From NCBI GenBank assembly GCA_936440205.1, contig OW387133.1:6290001-6354000 (forward strand): a stretch of DNA of 64,000 nt, in the 5' to 3' direction. Shown piece after piece: positions 30,254-41,971 of the stretch. Under the pieces are notes generated by a model. The model made no database searches and was not told the DNA's origin. It saw only the letters and a program-made list of their open reading frames with translations. The position numbers and the translations under genes were made by a program. Origin of the DNA: Lepidonotus clava (taxonomy: Eukaryota; Annelida; Polychaeta; Phyllodocida; Polynoidae). Position 1 is the stretch's first letter. Each line of letters opens with the position of its first letter.

Positions 30254-30450
30254 AAAGGGACGTTCTCGTCCGTGAAACGGACCTAATTTGATAAGTTGTA
30301 ACCCCCCTAAACCGCACCAAATTCGCGACGTGACCAATGACGTCGCCGGATTACGTTCCAAAAGTGCAAAACATGTCGCCGCCCGTTGCGTCGTTAGGCT
30401 AACGTCGGCGTATATAAGCCTAGAAACCCACGGACAAGAACGTCCCTTTA
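30254..30450. mobile_element. family F MITE
   Basis: AAAGGGACGTTCTCGTCCGTG is reversed by CACGGACAAGAACGTCCCTTT. The interior has TTCGCGACGTGACC, AATGACGTCG and TATATAAGCC. A diverged relative is at about 45,452-45,605. Confidence 0.85.
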
Positions 30451-30589
30451 AGATTGGTCCATTTTACCATATCTAGCATATCTGACTTTTGCGTTTTCAA
30501 ATTTACATTTTTTTCTAATTAGAATATTTACATAATTCTTTCAGTATTGGAATCCCAAGATATCTTCCTTATTCAATATTCCAGACCAT

Positions 30590-30786
30590 AAAGCCGCATC
30601 CCCACATGGCGACTAAACCTCGGGGTTAGTTGTGTGCAGTGGCCCAAAGTACCAAGTGCATTCCCTGACGACTATTGCTGTATGGGGCACTAATCACCGG
30701 TGATAGGATGGATTTGGCACTTTGGGCCACCATACACAACTAGTCAGTAGTTGGTAAGGTTTAGTCGCCGCGTGGGGACAAAGCTT
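30590..30786. mobile_element. short family B-like MITE
   Basis: AAAGCCGCATCCCCACATGG..GACTAAACC and its reverse GGTTTAGTCGCCGCGTGGGG ACAAAGCTT bound about 200 bases. The middle pairs GTGTGCAGTGGCCCAAAGTA with its reverse. Confidence 0.75.
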
Positions 30787-31100
30787 ATACCTGGTCCCCA
30801 CTTGGGTGATTAAATTTCTTTGGTCGTCGGGCGACTAAGGTGGTTAGTAGCTCGGCGATCAACTCCATACTGGCGCCGTCATGTCTGGCGACAAAACCAC
30901 TAATCGCCCAGGGTTTAGGGCAAAATATTTGACATGTTTAATATTGTTCTATGCCCGCCAGTGAAAAGTTAATTGTCGGGCGACTAACTAAAGTCTTGTC
31001 TCATCGTCCGTCGACTAACTACAAGAGCGTCCCAACGTGGCGATTAACTTTTTTTCCCACCAGCAACTTAGTTAGTTGCCTGACGACTTACTTGTTTCTT

Positions 31101-34100
31101 TTTTTTTTTTTTTTGAATGAGCAGAACTTTATTTTCTCATGAACTTTATATAAATTCTTTTTAACAACCTGCTTCCATTTTTTTCTTCTGCATACCTAAG
31201 TTCTTTTACACGATGTCAGCATATCTCACTTTTCTGCAGAAGTCTTAAAACATACAAGGAAAAAAAAAAAACATAAAAAAAGAACAATCCAATTGGTATT
31301 TCAATTCTACAAGTCTGGTCATGATTCACTAGCTCCAGTCTATATCAATGCAAAAGATAAAGATAACGTTTTTTTACATTCATAAAATTATACTACAATT
31401 TGGTTGACATACATTCCATGTTAATCAATTTCTAGTGTCATTACAAAGCATGCATTCTTGACAACAACTGGTTTGATGGCACTTTCTCTTTTTTTTCCCC
31501 TTCAGTTCTACCTATAAACCTCTCAATGGAGATTTTACAACCCAACTCATAGGTCCATTGATATACATCTAGATAACCTTCATGAAATAGACGCTGCCTA
31601 TAGATATAAAATTTAGCCCATAGAAATATGAAGTTTATAGTCCTTTCAGTTTCTGTTACACCCAGCAAGCCCAATATATAATCTGATTCTGAATAAGCTG
31701 CCAAAGAGTACCCTAATACATTTTCCACCCACTGCTTTATCCTTTCAAGAAAATTGTGGACAGATGGACATGAAATGAAAAAGTGGATTAATGTATCTTT
31801 TTCCCCACACAACTTGCATTTATCTTCAGAAACAACCTTTCTCTTATATAAGTACTCTTGACAAGGAACAATACGGTGAATAATTTTAAATTGAAGGGAC
31901 TGTATTTTAGTTTCTCGGGATGCTTGAAATGCCATACAATATACCTTCTGCCATTCTTGAACACCCAAAGTAATGTCAGGAAAATCCCTCTGCCATTTTT
32001 CATGAATCCTATTGGTAATTTTATTCCCACTACATATTATTCTATATAGAGCCTTGGAAGTACAGTTCAATATGTTCAAAGGTTTGTCCTCATGATGGAT
32101 ATATACATCTCTAGGTGATACATTTTGAATATCAAGAGTACGAGACCTTACCCATGGAAGAGCTGTTCTGATTTGTAGAACTTCTAAAAAGTTGCAATTG
32201 ATACAATATACTTCTTTGATCGTTTTATAGTCCATTACAATCCCTTGTTCTGACATCAGATCTGCAACCCTCAGTATGCCTGCATTCTTCCAATTGTGCC
32301 AATCTACCATTTTATTACCTATCAAAATTCTCTCATTGTTCCACAAAATCTCATTTTGTATTTCTATATCAGAGATAGGACTCTTATTATAGAACTGATT
32401 CCAGGCTACCCATAAGTCTCTATAAAACAAGTTACAGATATTTTTTCCTAGGCTCCTATTCTTAGTAGTGAAAGTTATATAAAGGGAATCCTTAACATTA
32501 AATATCTTCCTAGGATAGAAAGTCCATGATTCAAAGTCGTTGCAACATAGTCTCTTAACCCAGGATATTTTAGAAGCCAGAACCAATTTCTCCAAATCAA
32601 GCAGACCCATTCCTCCATCCTTAATTTTCCTGCACATTGTTGCATATGCTACTCTATTCACACTAGAAGACCATATGAATGAACATATGATTTTTTTAAA
32701 TTGATCAAAAACTCTTCTAGGAGTAAAAGTTATTGATGTTGGATAAAGCAATATGGGCACAAGCAGGCTGTTAACGACTACCACTTTCCCTTTAATGGAC
32801 AAATTTCTATTATTCCAATCTTGACATATTCTTTCACACCTATTCAATTTCTCCTCAAAGTTCCACTTAAATCTTGTTCCTTCATCACTGACTTTACCAA
32901 TTTTCACACCAAGTAATACCAAACTTTCTACTATTTCAAATGGCATATTCTGTTCTACAAAAGAAACACTTTTCCCCATAGGCAGAAGCTTTGTTTTATG
33001 TTTATTTACTGTCAGGCCAGAATACCTCCTGAATCTTTCTAGGCAGTCAAGAATACGGAACAAATCAGACTTACTTCTACAATAACATGTCACATCATCA
33101 GCAAAGAGGGAAATCTTAATCTCTCTACTACCTATAGTGTAATCCCTCTTACAGTCTCCTCCTCTCTTACCAAAATTGCTAGGACTTCTACTACCAAAAC
33201 AAATAGAAATGGAGATAAGCAACAACCTTGCCTTGCACCTCTTGTTGGGGAGAACCAAGATGTATTATAACCATTATTAGTCACACATGTCTGAGCTCCA
33301 TTAAAGATAATTTTTATCCATTGTATAAAATTTTCCCCAAACCCAAACAATTCCAAAGTTTCAATTATGCACTCCCATGATACTGAATCAAAGGCTTTAT
33401 TGAAATCTAAAGCTAAAAGCCAAGCTTGCTCTTCATCCATTATAGAATGCTCAATCAAATCTTCTGCAAGCCTTATATTAGTCCCAACGTATCTACCTTT
33501 CATGAAGCCTGTCTGATCTGCATATATGATATCTTTAAGATGAATCTTAAGTCGCCCAGCCAGGGCTTTAGTTAAAATTTTATAATCTGTGTTTAATAAG
33601 GTTATAGGCCTCCAGTTTGATAATTTCTGTTTATTTGTCGCTTTTTTAGGAATAAGACGAATTATCCCCCTCCTTTGTTCTTTACTAAGCATACCATTAT
33701 CAAAAGAGAAATTGAAGCCCTGAATCAGTAGATGTTTGATGTCTTGCCAGAAAAAACTATAAAATTCTACTGTTAGCCCATCTGAGCCAGGACTTTTGTT
33801 ACCCTTCATAGAGGAAAGAGCCTTATAGAATTCATCCTCAGATAGGTCCCTATCTAGCATATCCCTTTGTCTGTCTGATACATGCGGAATTTTAGATTTA
33901 CTCAAAGCCCTTTCAAGAGCTCTCTCGTATGATTCATTTTCAACTGAAGAATATAGTTCTTCATAAAAAGTTTTTAGAGTTCTCATTATACCTTGAAAAT
34001 TTGTGGTTATCGACCCATCCTTTGTCTCAATGGCTGTAATCTTCTTCTCTAATGCTCTTACTTTTTCTAGATTTAGAAAGTATTTAGTAGGTCTTTCACT

Positions 34101-34950
34101 ATGGCTTGACCAGTTTACTCTAGATCTTAGGATGGCTGCTTGAGCCTCCAAGCTCTTTCTCATTTGAAGTTCCCTTGAATATGACATAAGCTCATCCTCC
34201 ACCTTTTCTCCCTCATCTAGCCTTTGAGTTAGTTCCTCTATTTTCTTTTCAAGCTCTCTTTCCTCTTTCTTATCCTCATTTCTCTTTTCTTTACTATATC
34301 TAATTGAAAGGCCTTTGATCTTAAATTTGGTATAATCCCATAGATCCAACGGGTCTAATCCCTCGACAAATATCATTTCTTGTACTACATTTCTAATTTC
34401 ATTAACATACTTTTCATCTCTTAGCAAATTATTGTTAAACTTCCACCAACCAGGACCTCTAGCTACATCTCCCATGACAATTTCCAATGTTATGATACTG
34501 TGATCAGAAAATATGCCAGGCAAAATACCTGTTTGCCTTACTTTCCCTGATATACATTCTGGAACTAACCACAGATCTATCCTGGAAGCCTGATTTTTCC
34601 TATGAAAGGTATATCTCCTCAAATCTGGATTATTCACCCTCCAAATATCCGTAAGGCTCAACCTGTACATCATATCCAAGAGTGTGGTCCTGTACCTTGC
34701 AGCAACTATTGGATATGAATCATTTTTACGATCTAAATGTGGATCCAACTGTATGTTAAAATCCCCACCCAGAAAGATAGTTTCTTGGTCTCCCCTAACA
34801 AGGATTTCTTCTACACGGTTCAAGTTCAAGATCTGTTCTGATTCCTCTTGCTGGGTAGGAGCATAAACATTACCTATCCAAAAACATTGATCTTCTAAAG
34901 AAATATTCATCACAAGATATCTCCCTTTAGTATCATACACTATTTCCTTA
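31101..34950 (-). mobile_element. L1/Tx1-type LINE, 5-prime truncated
   Basis: A non-LTR retrotransposon on the - strand, flanked by a perfect target duplication ACTTACTTGTTTCTT (31,086-31,100 and 34,951-34,965). The poly-A tail is the T-run at 31,101-31,114. It is about 3.85 kb and begins inside the endonuclease domain, so it arrived truncated. It lies in a host intron within a family B MITE. It is likely middle-aged: the duplication is perfect, yet the ORF has lost its single frame. Confidence 0.93.
31441..34950 (-). pseudogene. LINE ORF2: endonuclease, reverse transcriptase, Cys-rich end
   Basis: It is read in two overlapping frames, 34,940-33,132 and 33,258-31,441, so one frameshift lies near 33,170, just after the RT block RGARQGCCLSPFLF. 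First frame: endonuclease landmarks GGDFNIQLDP and FSDHSII, then RT landmarks NWRPITLLN and LDFNKAFDSVSW. Second frame: the catalytic FADD (about 33,105-33,094), then the thumb and a CX2CX7HX4C motif (CKLCGEKDTLIHFFISC, about 31,830). The C-terminal Cys motif and RT style point to the L1/Tx1 group. The first 90 or so residues of the endonuclease are missing. About 340 bases of 3-prime UTR follow. Confidence 0.9.
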
Positions 34951-35024
34951 ACTTACTTGTTTCTTAATCGTCCGGCGACCAATGTTAGTTGCCGTCATTG
35001 GTTGCCCAAGTGGGGATGCGGCAT

Positions 35025-35150
35025 AAAGCTGCATCCTCACTTTGGCAACTAAGATTTTAGTAGCTGGACGACCATTGTTAACCCTTTCAAACCACGGTGA
35101 CAGTAATCGTCAGGCTCCTAACATTTTAGTCGCCCAAGTGGGCAGCTTTA
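35025..35150. mobile_element. short family B-like MITE
   Basis: AAAGCTGCATCCTCACTTTGG..AACTAA and ..TTTAGTCGCCCAAGTGGGCAGCTTT are inverted ends around about 125 bases; adjacent to the larger family B copy. Confidence 0.65.
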
Positions 35151-35501
35151 ACCCCCATCCCCACGGAGCCACATAAGTTGAGAATTCTGTCTGCCGACAA
35201 AGGGACTTCTGAAGCCAGGGGACAGTAGACAGGCTGGCGCCTAGTAATTATAGAAGCCACATGGTTTCCCGACAATTAAAAGGGACGACAAAGAATGTCC
35301 CCTCATCGTTGACGATAAACATATTAAACAGGGCTAATTTTACAGTGAAAAACACCGACGATAAACAGATTTATCGTCGGTCAGTCTTGTGCCTTTTTCT
35401 GGACAATAGGGACCTGCTTATTTTCCACAATTCACCGTCCATCATGTCCCTACGATAAAAAGTTATCCCAACTGTGTTATATCTTTACATTTTCTTTTCA
35501 G

Positions 35502-35723
35502 AACTGAAGTTTACTGCAGAGGTACCCAGCACATCAGTGCTTGGGAAAATAGAACAAGACACCTTCGTAACAGTCCTTGGTTCCTACAACTTGAGCTGCG
35601 ACTACAAACTGTATTCCCAACATACCGACCTAGACCCAGTCTGTACGCCCAGAAGTACATCGGACCCAGTCAATGCACCCACATGTATGACAGACCCTGT
35701 CTATGCGCCTACAAGTACAGCAG
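35502..35723 (+). CDS. lectin-kringle gene, exon e: Thr/Pro-rich linker
   Basis: It enters in phase 1 after TTTTCTTTTCAG and encodes ELKFTAEVPSTSVLGK..LGSYNLSCDYKLYSQ, then a Pro/Thr/Ser stretch with repeated units (TSDPVNAPTCMTDPVYAPTS). No known domain; the tail may be an O-glycosylated stalk between lectin and kringle modules. Phase 1 out at GTAAGG. Its 3-prime end lies inside the first unit of the 129-base minisatellite, so the protein repeat and the minisatellite are linked. Confidence 0.75.
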
Positions 35724-36297
35724 GTAAGGCAAGAGTTATTCCAAATTCAGAGCTACAAATAATCAAACAATGTCATTCATGAAGTACATCAGACCCTGTC
35801 TAAGCACCCACATGTACAACAGACCCTGTCTATGCGCCTACAAGTACAGCAGGTAAGGCAAGAGTTATTCCAAATTCAGAGCTACAAATAATCAAACAAT
35901 GTCATTCATGAAGTACATCAGACCCTGTCTAAGCACCCACATGTACAACAGACCCTGTCTATGCGCCTACAAGTACAGCAGGTAAGGCAAGAGTTATTCC
36001 AAATTCAGAGCTACAAGTAATCAAACAATGTCATTCATGAAGTACATCAGACCCTGTCTAAGCACCCACATGTACAACAGACCCTGTCTATGCGCCTACA
36101 AGTACAGCAGGTAAGGCAAGAGTTATTCCAAATTCAGAGCTACAAATAATCAAACAATGTCATTCATGAAGTACATCAGAACCTGTCTAAGCACCCACAT
36201 GTACAACAGACCCTGTCTATGCGCCTACAAGTACAACAGGTAAGGCAAGAGTTATTCCAAATTCAGAGCTACAAATAATCAAACAATGTCATTCACG
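35650..36297. repeat. 129-bp minisatellite spanning an exon end, five donor copies
   Basis: Unit: ..TACATCAGACCCTGTCTAAG..TATGCGCCTACAAGTACAGC AG|GTAAGGCAAGAG..CAAACAATGTCATTCATGA. The splice donor appears at 35,724, 35,853, 35,982, 36,111 and 36,240, exactly 129 bases apart. Copies are near-identical. The exon-like part in later units contains TAA in the normal reading frame. Confidence 0.92.
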
Positions 36298-36512
36298 AAT
36301 GCTGACCTTGACCTTGAAGGGTACCAATTATGTCACACGATCCAACTGTACCTTAACCAAGGTTGCCCCCTGTAACCGGCACATTGTAGCTGGCATATTA
36401 GCCAGGATCACTTCTAAAAAGAGTGCACCAGTCAGTTCACCACAGTGACCCCTAAAAGGACAGTTATATATTAGTAAAACAACATAAACCTGCCAGCTAC
36501 TGGCAGGTTAAG

Positions 36513-36559
36513 CCGCACCCACACCCACACACATGCACCCACACACCCACACACATGTG

Positions 36560-36606
<47 letters not shown>
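36513..36606. repeat. (CA)n microsatellite
   Basis: Imperfect then pure CA dinucleotide repeats, about 94 bases. The Thr-His frame over it is not a gene. Confidence 0.95.
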
Positions 36607-36608
<2 letters not shown>

Positions 36609-37810
36609 TTAACCTTCACCTTCAATTACCAACAAGCATGTTCTCCTGCCAGAAGTCCCCTATCTTATTTATGTGACCTTCCCAAGGTCAGCAGACACAG
36701 GCAACTCATATATAAGGCTGGTCACTTACTATTTAGATGGTTTTGGTGTTTAGTTGAAGTGCTGTGTGTGTATTCTACTGGATATTACACATAACTTCTG
36801 AGATCACAGTGATTGCTGCAGGAATGAGGACTTTAACAATATCTCTCCTTTGGACATACGTTTTGGTGACTTTTTCCCAAAGGCCCTACAACTTGAACTA
36901 GCACAGGGCTATGCTTTATCAGTGTCAGCGCCCTGCACCCGGCACACACATTTTCGCGGCCGGGTGCACGATTTTTTTAGGCATGCACGCACATTGTGCA
37001 CACTTTTGATAGCTGATATAATAGTTACATATTAGGGGGGTGCATTGGCCAAATTTCGGGCGCACAGCATAAGGAATTGTGCACCCGATGGGCGCACACA
37101 ATATATGGTTAATTTCCGACACTGTTTATGAAAAAACTAAACTGGTAAAAAAATATTAGTTATCAATTTTCTTGCACAACTAACTATATACATTTCATTG
37201 ATGAAAAGCAAAAATATAACTAAATGATATCATCTGTGGTGTTGTAAGATGGTCATGTTTGTTCACACCATTTTCTGAAATATCCTTTCAGAACTTGAAT
37301 GTGTAAGGCTGTATTCCACATACCAAAACCTGGCTGCAAAAATTGAGCCTCCCCATGGAAACATTCTATACTGGCAGCTTATACTTTGGCACACGTTTGG
37401 CACCGAAAGAGTGCCAAAAGTGGGTTCTGTCAATTTCCACTCGTAAAATCAGCTGTCGATACATAATCAGCAGGAAATGATTAGATCTACCAACATTCTT
37501 TTTTTTTTTTTTTTTCAAAAGCACATACAACACTTCGGCAGTTAGATACTAGCCGGTCTTCCAGTGATTGCTAGTCTCAAACCTTACATATTTGTATGGT
37601 AATGTTGATTAAAACTAAATTAACAATAAAACTTAAATAGAACAAATATACAGTGTTTGTTTTCCATAGACAAACTTCCATTTTAACCATGTGGTGAGTT
37701 AACGAGGGAATATGTACAAGATTAAAAGTGAAGATGTATGAGATGAAGTATGAGTAATCGAGTCTGGAGAAAGGCTGTGACATAATCAGATAATAAAGGG
37801 CAGGTAGTTT
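36607..37810. other. intron sequence with a small inverted repeat
   Basis: About 1.2 kb without exons. An inverted pair GTGCACCCGG-type lies between 36,935 and 37,105 (CCTGCACCCGGC.. / ..TTGTGCACCCGATGGGCGCA) and may be a degraded MITE. A T-run of about 18 is at 37,498. Confidence 0.35.
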
Positions 37811-37957
37811 GGGGCGTCCATAAATGACGTCATGCGCCGGGGAGGGGAGGGGGGGCGTCCAGTCCCCTATACATTCCTATAGTAAAAGAATGACGAAGGG
37901 GGGGAGGGAGGGTCAGAAATGGTCAAAAATAGCATGACGTCATTTATGGACGGCCCC
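37811..37957. mobile_element. family G MITE, short clean copy
   Basis: GGGGCGTCCATAAATGACG and CGTCATTTATGGACGGCCCC are inverted ends, each with TGACGTCAT next to GC. The middle is G-rich (GGGGAGGGGAGGGGGGG). Confidence 0.9.
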
Positions 37958-38847
37958 TTTGGGTTAAACTATCATGGGTGGATAGTGGTGGATTTACTAA
38001 AATTTAGGCCTTTGGTTTTATTATTTTTTATTGTTTTTTGTTTATGTTTTGTTTTTATTTTTTGAGAGGGTGTTTGGGTTTGGTAAATGTGATCGGCAAT
38101 GCAGGCGATCATAAAGAGCCACCACAAAAGTGTATCACAGCAAATCTCTAGCAAATATTTGGTATGTAGAACACAGCCATAAGATTTAATAGTACTCTGT
38201 GAATATCGTTGGTGATTTACCAATAGTTCTGAGAACTGCATGAATTGATGGCTTCATAATCAGATCCTTTTACTACCATTTTTCTACCTGTAAATTCGTT
38301 GATATAGATGGACTTAAAGGTACTTGAGACTGTTCAGGGTGCCATCTGGGTCATAGATTAGGAGCTACAGTTTTTGTTTTTTTTAAGCAGTTTTAGATTT
38401 TTATGGGTCTACTAATGGTAGGAGAGGTAAAGTTAGGTAGTTCTTTGTTCAATTATGATAACAGGGTATGAAATTACCATATTATAGATACCCAAAAATT
38501 TTCAATGTTTTCAATATAATTTGTCTCACAAATGGTGAATATTTAATTTTTTGGTTTAGATATTTACTGTCAGGTAAATGCTTAATATTCCAGTAGTTTC
38601 ATGAAAATTCCAAAGGTAGTTTTTATCACAGAGAGAAAAAGCCCATTGAAATCAAATTCTTTATCAGGCTGCAACGTATTATTACTTTTTTTGTATTATC
38701 TAACTATTATTAATTATTTATATATGTTCTTTATTTTCATTGTTTAATCATTTAATTGTTAGTAAGAGGGCCAACGTTCCTTAACTTCCTTAATTGGCAA
38801 GAACGTCATATCAGCATTTGTTTCCTTCTTCAAATATATAGTTTCAG
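37958..38847. other. intron sequence, no feature seen
   Basis: AT-rich intron before the kringle exon. A 89-codon - strand frame (37,972-38,241) has no coding signature. Confidence 0.35.
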
Positions 38848-39105
38848 AACTAACCCAAGACTGCCGCACAACCGGGCGAGGATTGGAATACACTGGACAA
38901 CTGGCCGTAACGTGGGATGATCGGACCTGCCAGCGCTGGGACAGTCAAAGCCCTAACACTCACAACTACAATGCCGATGACTTCCCTGACAGCACACTGT
39001 CAGCTGCAGCCAACTACTGCCGCAACCCACGTGGTCAGTTTTTCGGCCCCTGGTGTTTACTGGCTGAGTCTTCTGGCAAGGGCTTTTGCGATGTCCCATT
39101 TTGTG
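38848..39105 (+). CDS. lectin-kringle gene, exon f: kringle domain
   Basis: A single phase 1-1 exon of 86 codons encoding a whole kringle: DCRTTGRGLEYTGQ, TWDDRTCQRWDSQSPN, ANYCRNPRGQFFGPWCLL, KGFCDVPFCG. All six kringle cysteines are in order with the CQRW, YCRNP and PWC landmarks. Kringles mediate protein or lipid binding outside cells. Acceptor ATAGTTTCAG, donor GTAAGC. Combination with C-type lectin domains in one gene is the main hint to the lineage. Confidence 0.93.
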
Positions 39106-39236
39106 GTAAGCCAAGTTCTAATAGATCTAACCACAATCAAGGCCGAACTAAATGGGGGCGCCTGGGGCGTGTGCCCCTGAGGGACCCCCAGAAGAGGTAC
39201 AGGGGGTCCTGAGCCATCCTTTTGGTGGACTAATAG

Positions 39237-39560
39237 CAGGCCCATAACTAGGGGGGGAGGTGGGGGCGGGGGTTCCCCACACAGGAACTTTGTCAGAAAG
39301 TTCCACCTTTTCATCAAAAATTTCACTGTAAGCCCACCATAAAACGGGAGAAAATATTGGAAAGTTCCACTCTGGGAACCTCGCCACCCCCCTTTTTAGG
39401 CTAAAATTACTGAAATTATAAGCAAAGGTTCCACTTAGGTCTACCACTAAACTAGAAGAAAATGCTGTTTGAGTGTCAGCAAATGCCTGCTGTTTTAGTA
39501 CTTGGCCTTTATACTGACCCCCGCTTTCAAAAATCCTAAATCTGCCCTCCCCCCACCATG
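39237..39560. repeat. family H MITE, degraded
   Basis: It starts CAGGCCCATAACTAGGGGG and shares TTTGTCAGAAAGTTCCACCTT and GAACCTCGCCACCCCC with the clean copy at 47,915. The right end is eroded. Confidence 0.6.
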
Positions 39561-40250
39561 TCAATATCTTTTTAATTTAAACCTTGTGTTCCTGGAGTGG
39601 GGACTGGGACTATTTTGATATAGGTGCCCCACCTTTCTAAATTTTCTAGATCTGCCCATGACAATGCAACAGTTTCCTTAAGTTAACCATAGCCTAATTT
39701 ATATTGATAGTTCATCAAAACATTAAATTAGGGCCCTTAATTGTGTAAATATATTTGTTCTACATTTCTGCCCGCACCATTCCATTAAGGTTGACATATC
39801 CAGTAGAATTCTACAGGAAATGTTTTTATCCAAATTTGATTTTACACTCTATGATGTACTTTGTAAGTTAAATCTGGGTGTCTGTTAAGATATTGAAATA
39901 CCAATCCATCATTTGCGACGTATGTTTCAGAGAAAAGATGATTCAAGAAATATAATAAATAAAGTAAATAATCCTTCAAATCACTACACTTGTTATAAAG
40001 CATTTGCTACTAAGAATAAAATACCCTTAACTATGAGATTTGTTTGAAAATAGCATAAATTATTCTCGCACTTTCCCCCTTCGTTGGAGGGCCTCATAGG
40101 AAATGATAAACTATTTTCATTATTTTGGGAAAGCAGATTTATTTAGAAATAACTAACCACAACCATTTATCATTAACATTCTGATATGAAAGAAATATTT
40201 CGCATATGGATCATTCATTATTGTAAATACATTTATTTGAATTATTTCAG

Positions 40251-40258
40251 AGGATTAA
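40251..40258 (+). CDS. lectin-kringle gene, terminal exon (two residues)
   Basis: Acceptor GAATTATTTCAG at 40,239-40,250 is followed by AGGATTAA. In phase 1 this gives Glu-Asp-stop after the kringle. No poly(A) signal is seen before a transposon begins at 40,438; the first AATAAA downstream is near 41,031 inside that element, so the transcript may end there. Without other evidence the coding end is probable rather than certain. Confidence 0.6.
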
Positions 40259-41332
40259 ATGAGAAGCCACACCAGACGAGAAGACCTCACTACCTAAGAG
40301 GAGAAGTCCCCCTGGAACTGCCCCCGGACAACTAGAACGTTCTTTTCTGTTGTGGCTTTACATTCTTGTCATCTTGGGCTGTTAGACCTTCTATGAGGTT
40401 GGTTATACACACGATAGTCACGACACAACTGTTGCTTGTATACACTGTTAAAACAAGTGTTTAGAACCTAAACACTTTCCTAAACACTTCGGTGCATCCA
40501 GTTTTGGAACACTTTATTTCCCTAAACATGTTTAGAATTATTGGTGTTTAGGGTTAAGTGTTTAGAAATGTGTGATGTTTAGCTGTTTACCCATGAAGTG
40601 TTAAGGTCCTCAAGGTGTTTAGAATCAAAATGCTTATGCTTTTTTGATGTTGAGCTGTTAAGTGTTTAGAAATCTATGGTGTTTATCTATGAAGCATTTA
40701 GGTCTTCAGGGTGTTTAGGGTTAAGTTAAACAGTAATATACCATAATATGTACAGTGTTCTTTCATTTTTAAGGATGAAAACCATTTTAAATTTAACAAT
40801 AATATACTGTAGTGTGTAAAAAAAACACCCCATAGATTTTACATGTAAAACACTGCTATGGTACTATGCCATACAGTTTACACCAGATGTAATGTTAACA
40901 TCATTTAAAGTTTTATTTTTCCTCTAAACACACTACAGGATCATTGAGCCAATAACTTAGTATGTCCTTCCTTCTTGGTTTAGCCTTGCATGGGTTGTTT
41001 GATTGTTGGAGGTAAAACCTTCAGGGTATAGCTAATAAAGTTCTTGAACTAAAAAGGTATCTACATGTTAATCCTACTGAAAAGGTGTTTTAAAACGTTT
41101 TATAAATGTTTTAGGGGTGTTCTGGTTGGTTGACCGTACCTAGAATAGCAGGCCAATGAAGTGATTATCTTAATGATGCTACAAAAACTTAAAGATCTAA
41201 TATTTTTAATCACAAAGTTCCAAATTCCTAAGTGTATGAAAAAACCATTTTACTAATCATGGCCAAAAATATGGACGGCATGTTGCAAACCACTAATAGT
41301 ACAACTACTTCAAAGTAGTAATTTGATAACTT

Positions 41333-41405
41333 CAGTAGCCAAGATTTGAACCTGGGGCCCCTCACATATGAAGCCTATGCTCTACCACTGAGGTATGGAG
41401 GCCTT
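41333..41405 (-). repeat. degenerate tRNA-like segment
   Basis: On the - strand: CCTCAGTGGTAGAGC (A-box-like) and, 30 bases on, AGGTTCAAATCTTGG (B-box-like). The anticodon stem and acceptor stem do not pair well, so it is a tRNA relic or SINE head rather than a working gene. Confidence 0.5.
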
Positions 41406-41555
41406 CAGGTAGGCACAGCCCAGCTTTGCTACTTCACTGAACAAGTAGGGGTATGAGAGCACTGAACTTTTGTCTGTCTAATGTTGAACACCTGTATAGT
41501 AGTACTGATCCTTCTCATTGGTGCTGACTATGAGAGTGTGCACTGCATGCAGTCC

Positions 41556-41630
41556 AAGTTACCTCAGTTGGTTAGGCTTCTACCTTGAATGTAGAGAATG
41601 TGGGTTCTAATCCCAAAGTGTCCATTTTTC
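41556..41630 (+). repeat. degenerate tRNA-like segment
   Basis: TTACCTCAGTTGGTTAGGC (A-box-like) and TGGGTTCTAATCCCAAAG (B-box arm, paired). It lies head to head with the other tRNA-like segment 150 bases away, inside family S. Confidence 0.5.
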
Positions 41631-41971
41631 TTTTCCATAGTATACAATTGATATTATGCGTTTAGATTCTAAACGTGTCCCATTCAAAACATGGTTAGAG
41701 GTTACAAGTGTTTAGCTTTTAAACACAACTGATGTTATGTGTTTAGATTTTAAGCATAGTTAACCCAACACATGTTTAGAAGTTACAATTGTTTAGGTTT
41801 TAAACAGATATGGTTTAATGTATTTAGATCATAAACATGTACATACCCTAAACATATTTAAATTCTAAACACCATTTTAACAGTGTATGATTTCTATCTC
41901 ACGTGGGCACAAAGACCGCAAGATGCATATCTCCTCACATACGCGGGATTTGAAAACGTCCAGATCCACCC

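Larger units (their letters stand above)
30787..35024. mobile_element. family B MITE split by a LINE
   Basis: The left part (30,787-31,085) starts ATACCTGGTCCCCACTTGG; the right part (34,966-35,024) ends CAAGTGGGGATGCGGCAT. Compared with the copies at 16,094 and 46,185, the element is continuous once the LINE and one copy of the 15-base target duplication are set aside. Its own length is about 370 bases. Confidence 0.85.
40438..41889. mobile_element. family S element, 1.45 kb, with TTTAGA/TCTAAA subrepeats
   Basis: ATACACTGTTAAAACAAGTG at the left is reversed at the right by CCATTTTAACAGTGTAT. About 300 bases at each end are made of many short GTTTAGRNTNTAAACA-type palindromes (GTGTTTAGAA, TTCTAAACAC and variants). 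No transposase is visible. Two tRNA-like segments lie inside. Confidence 0.75.

Noticed and set aside
36555-36794. 79-codon frame starting with a His-Thr run
   Set aside because: It is the translation of the CA microsatellite plus intron.
41333-41630. Functional tRNA genes
   Set aside because: A- and B-box-like words are present but acceptor and anticodon stems do not pair, so they are relics.
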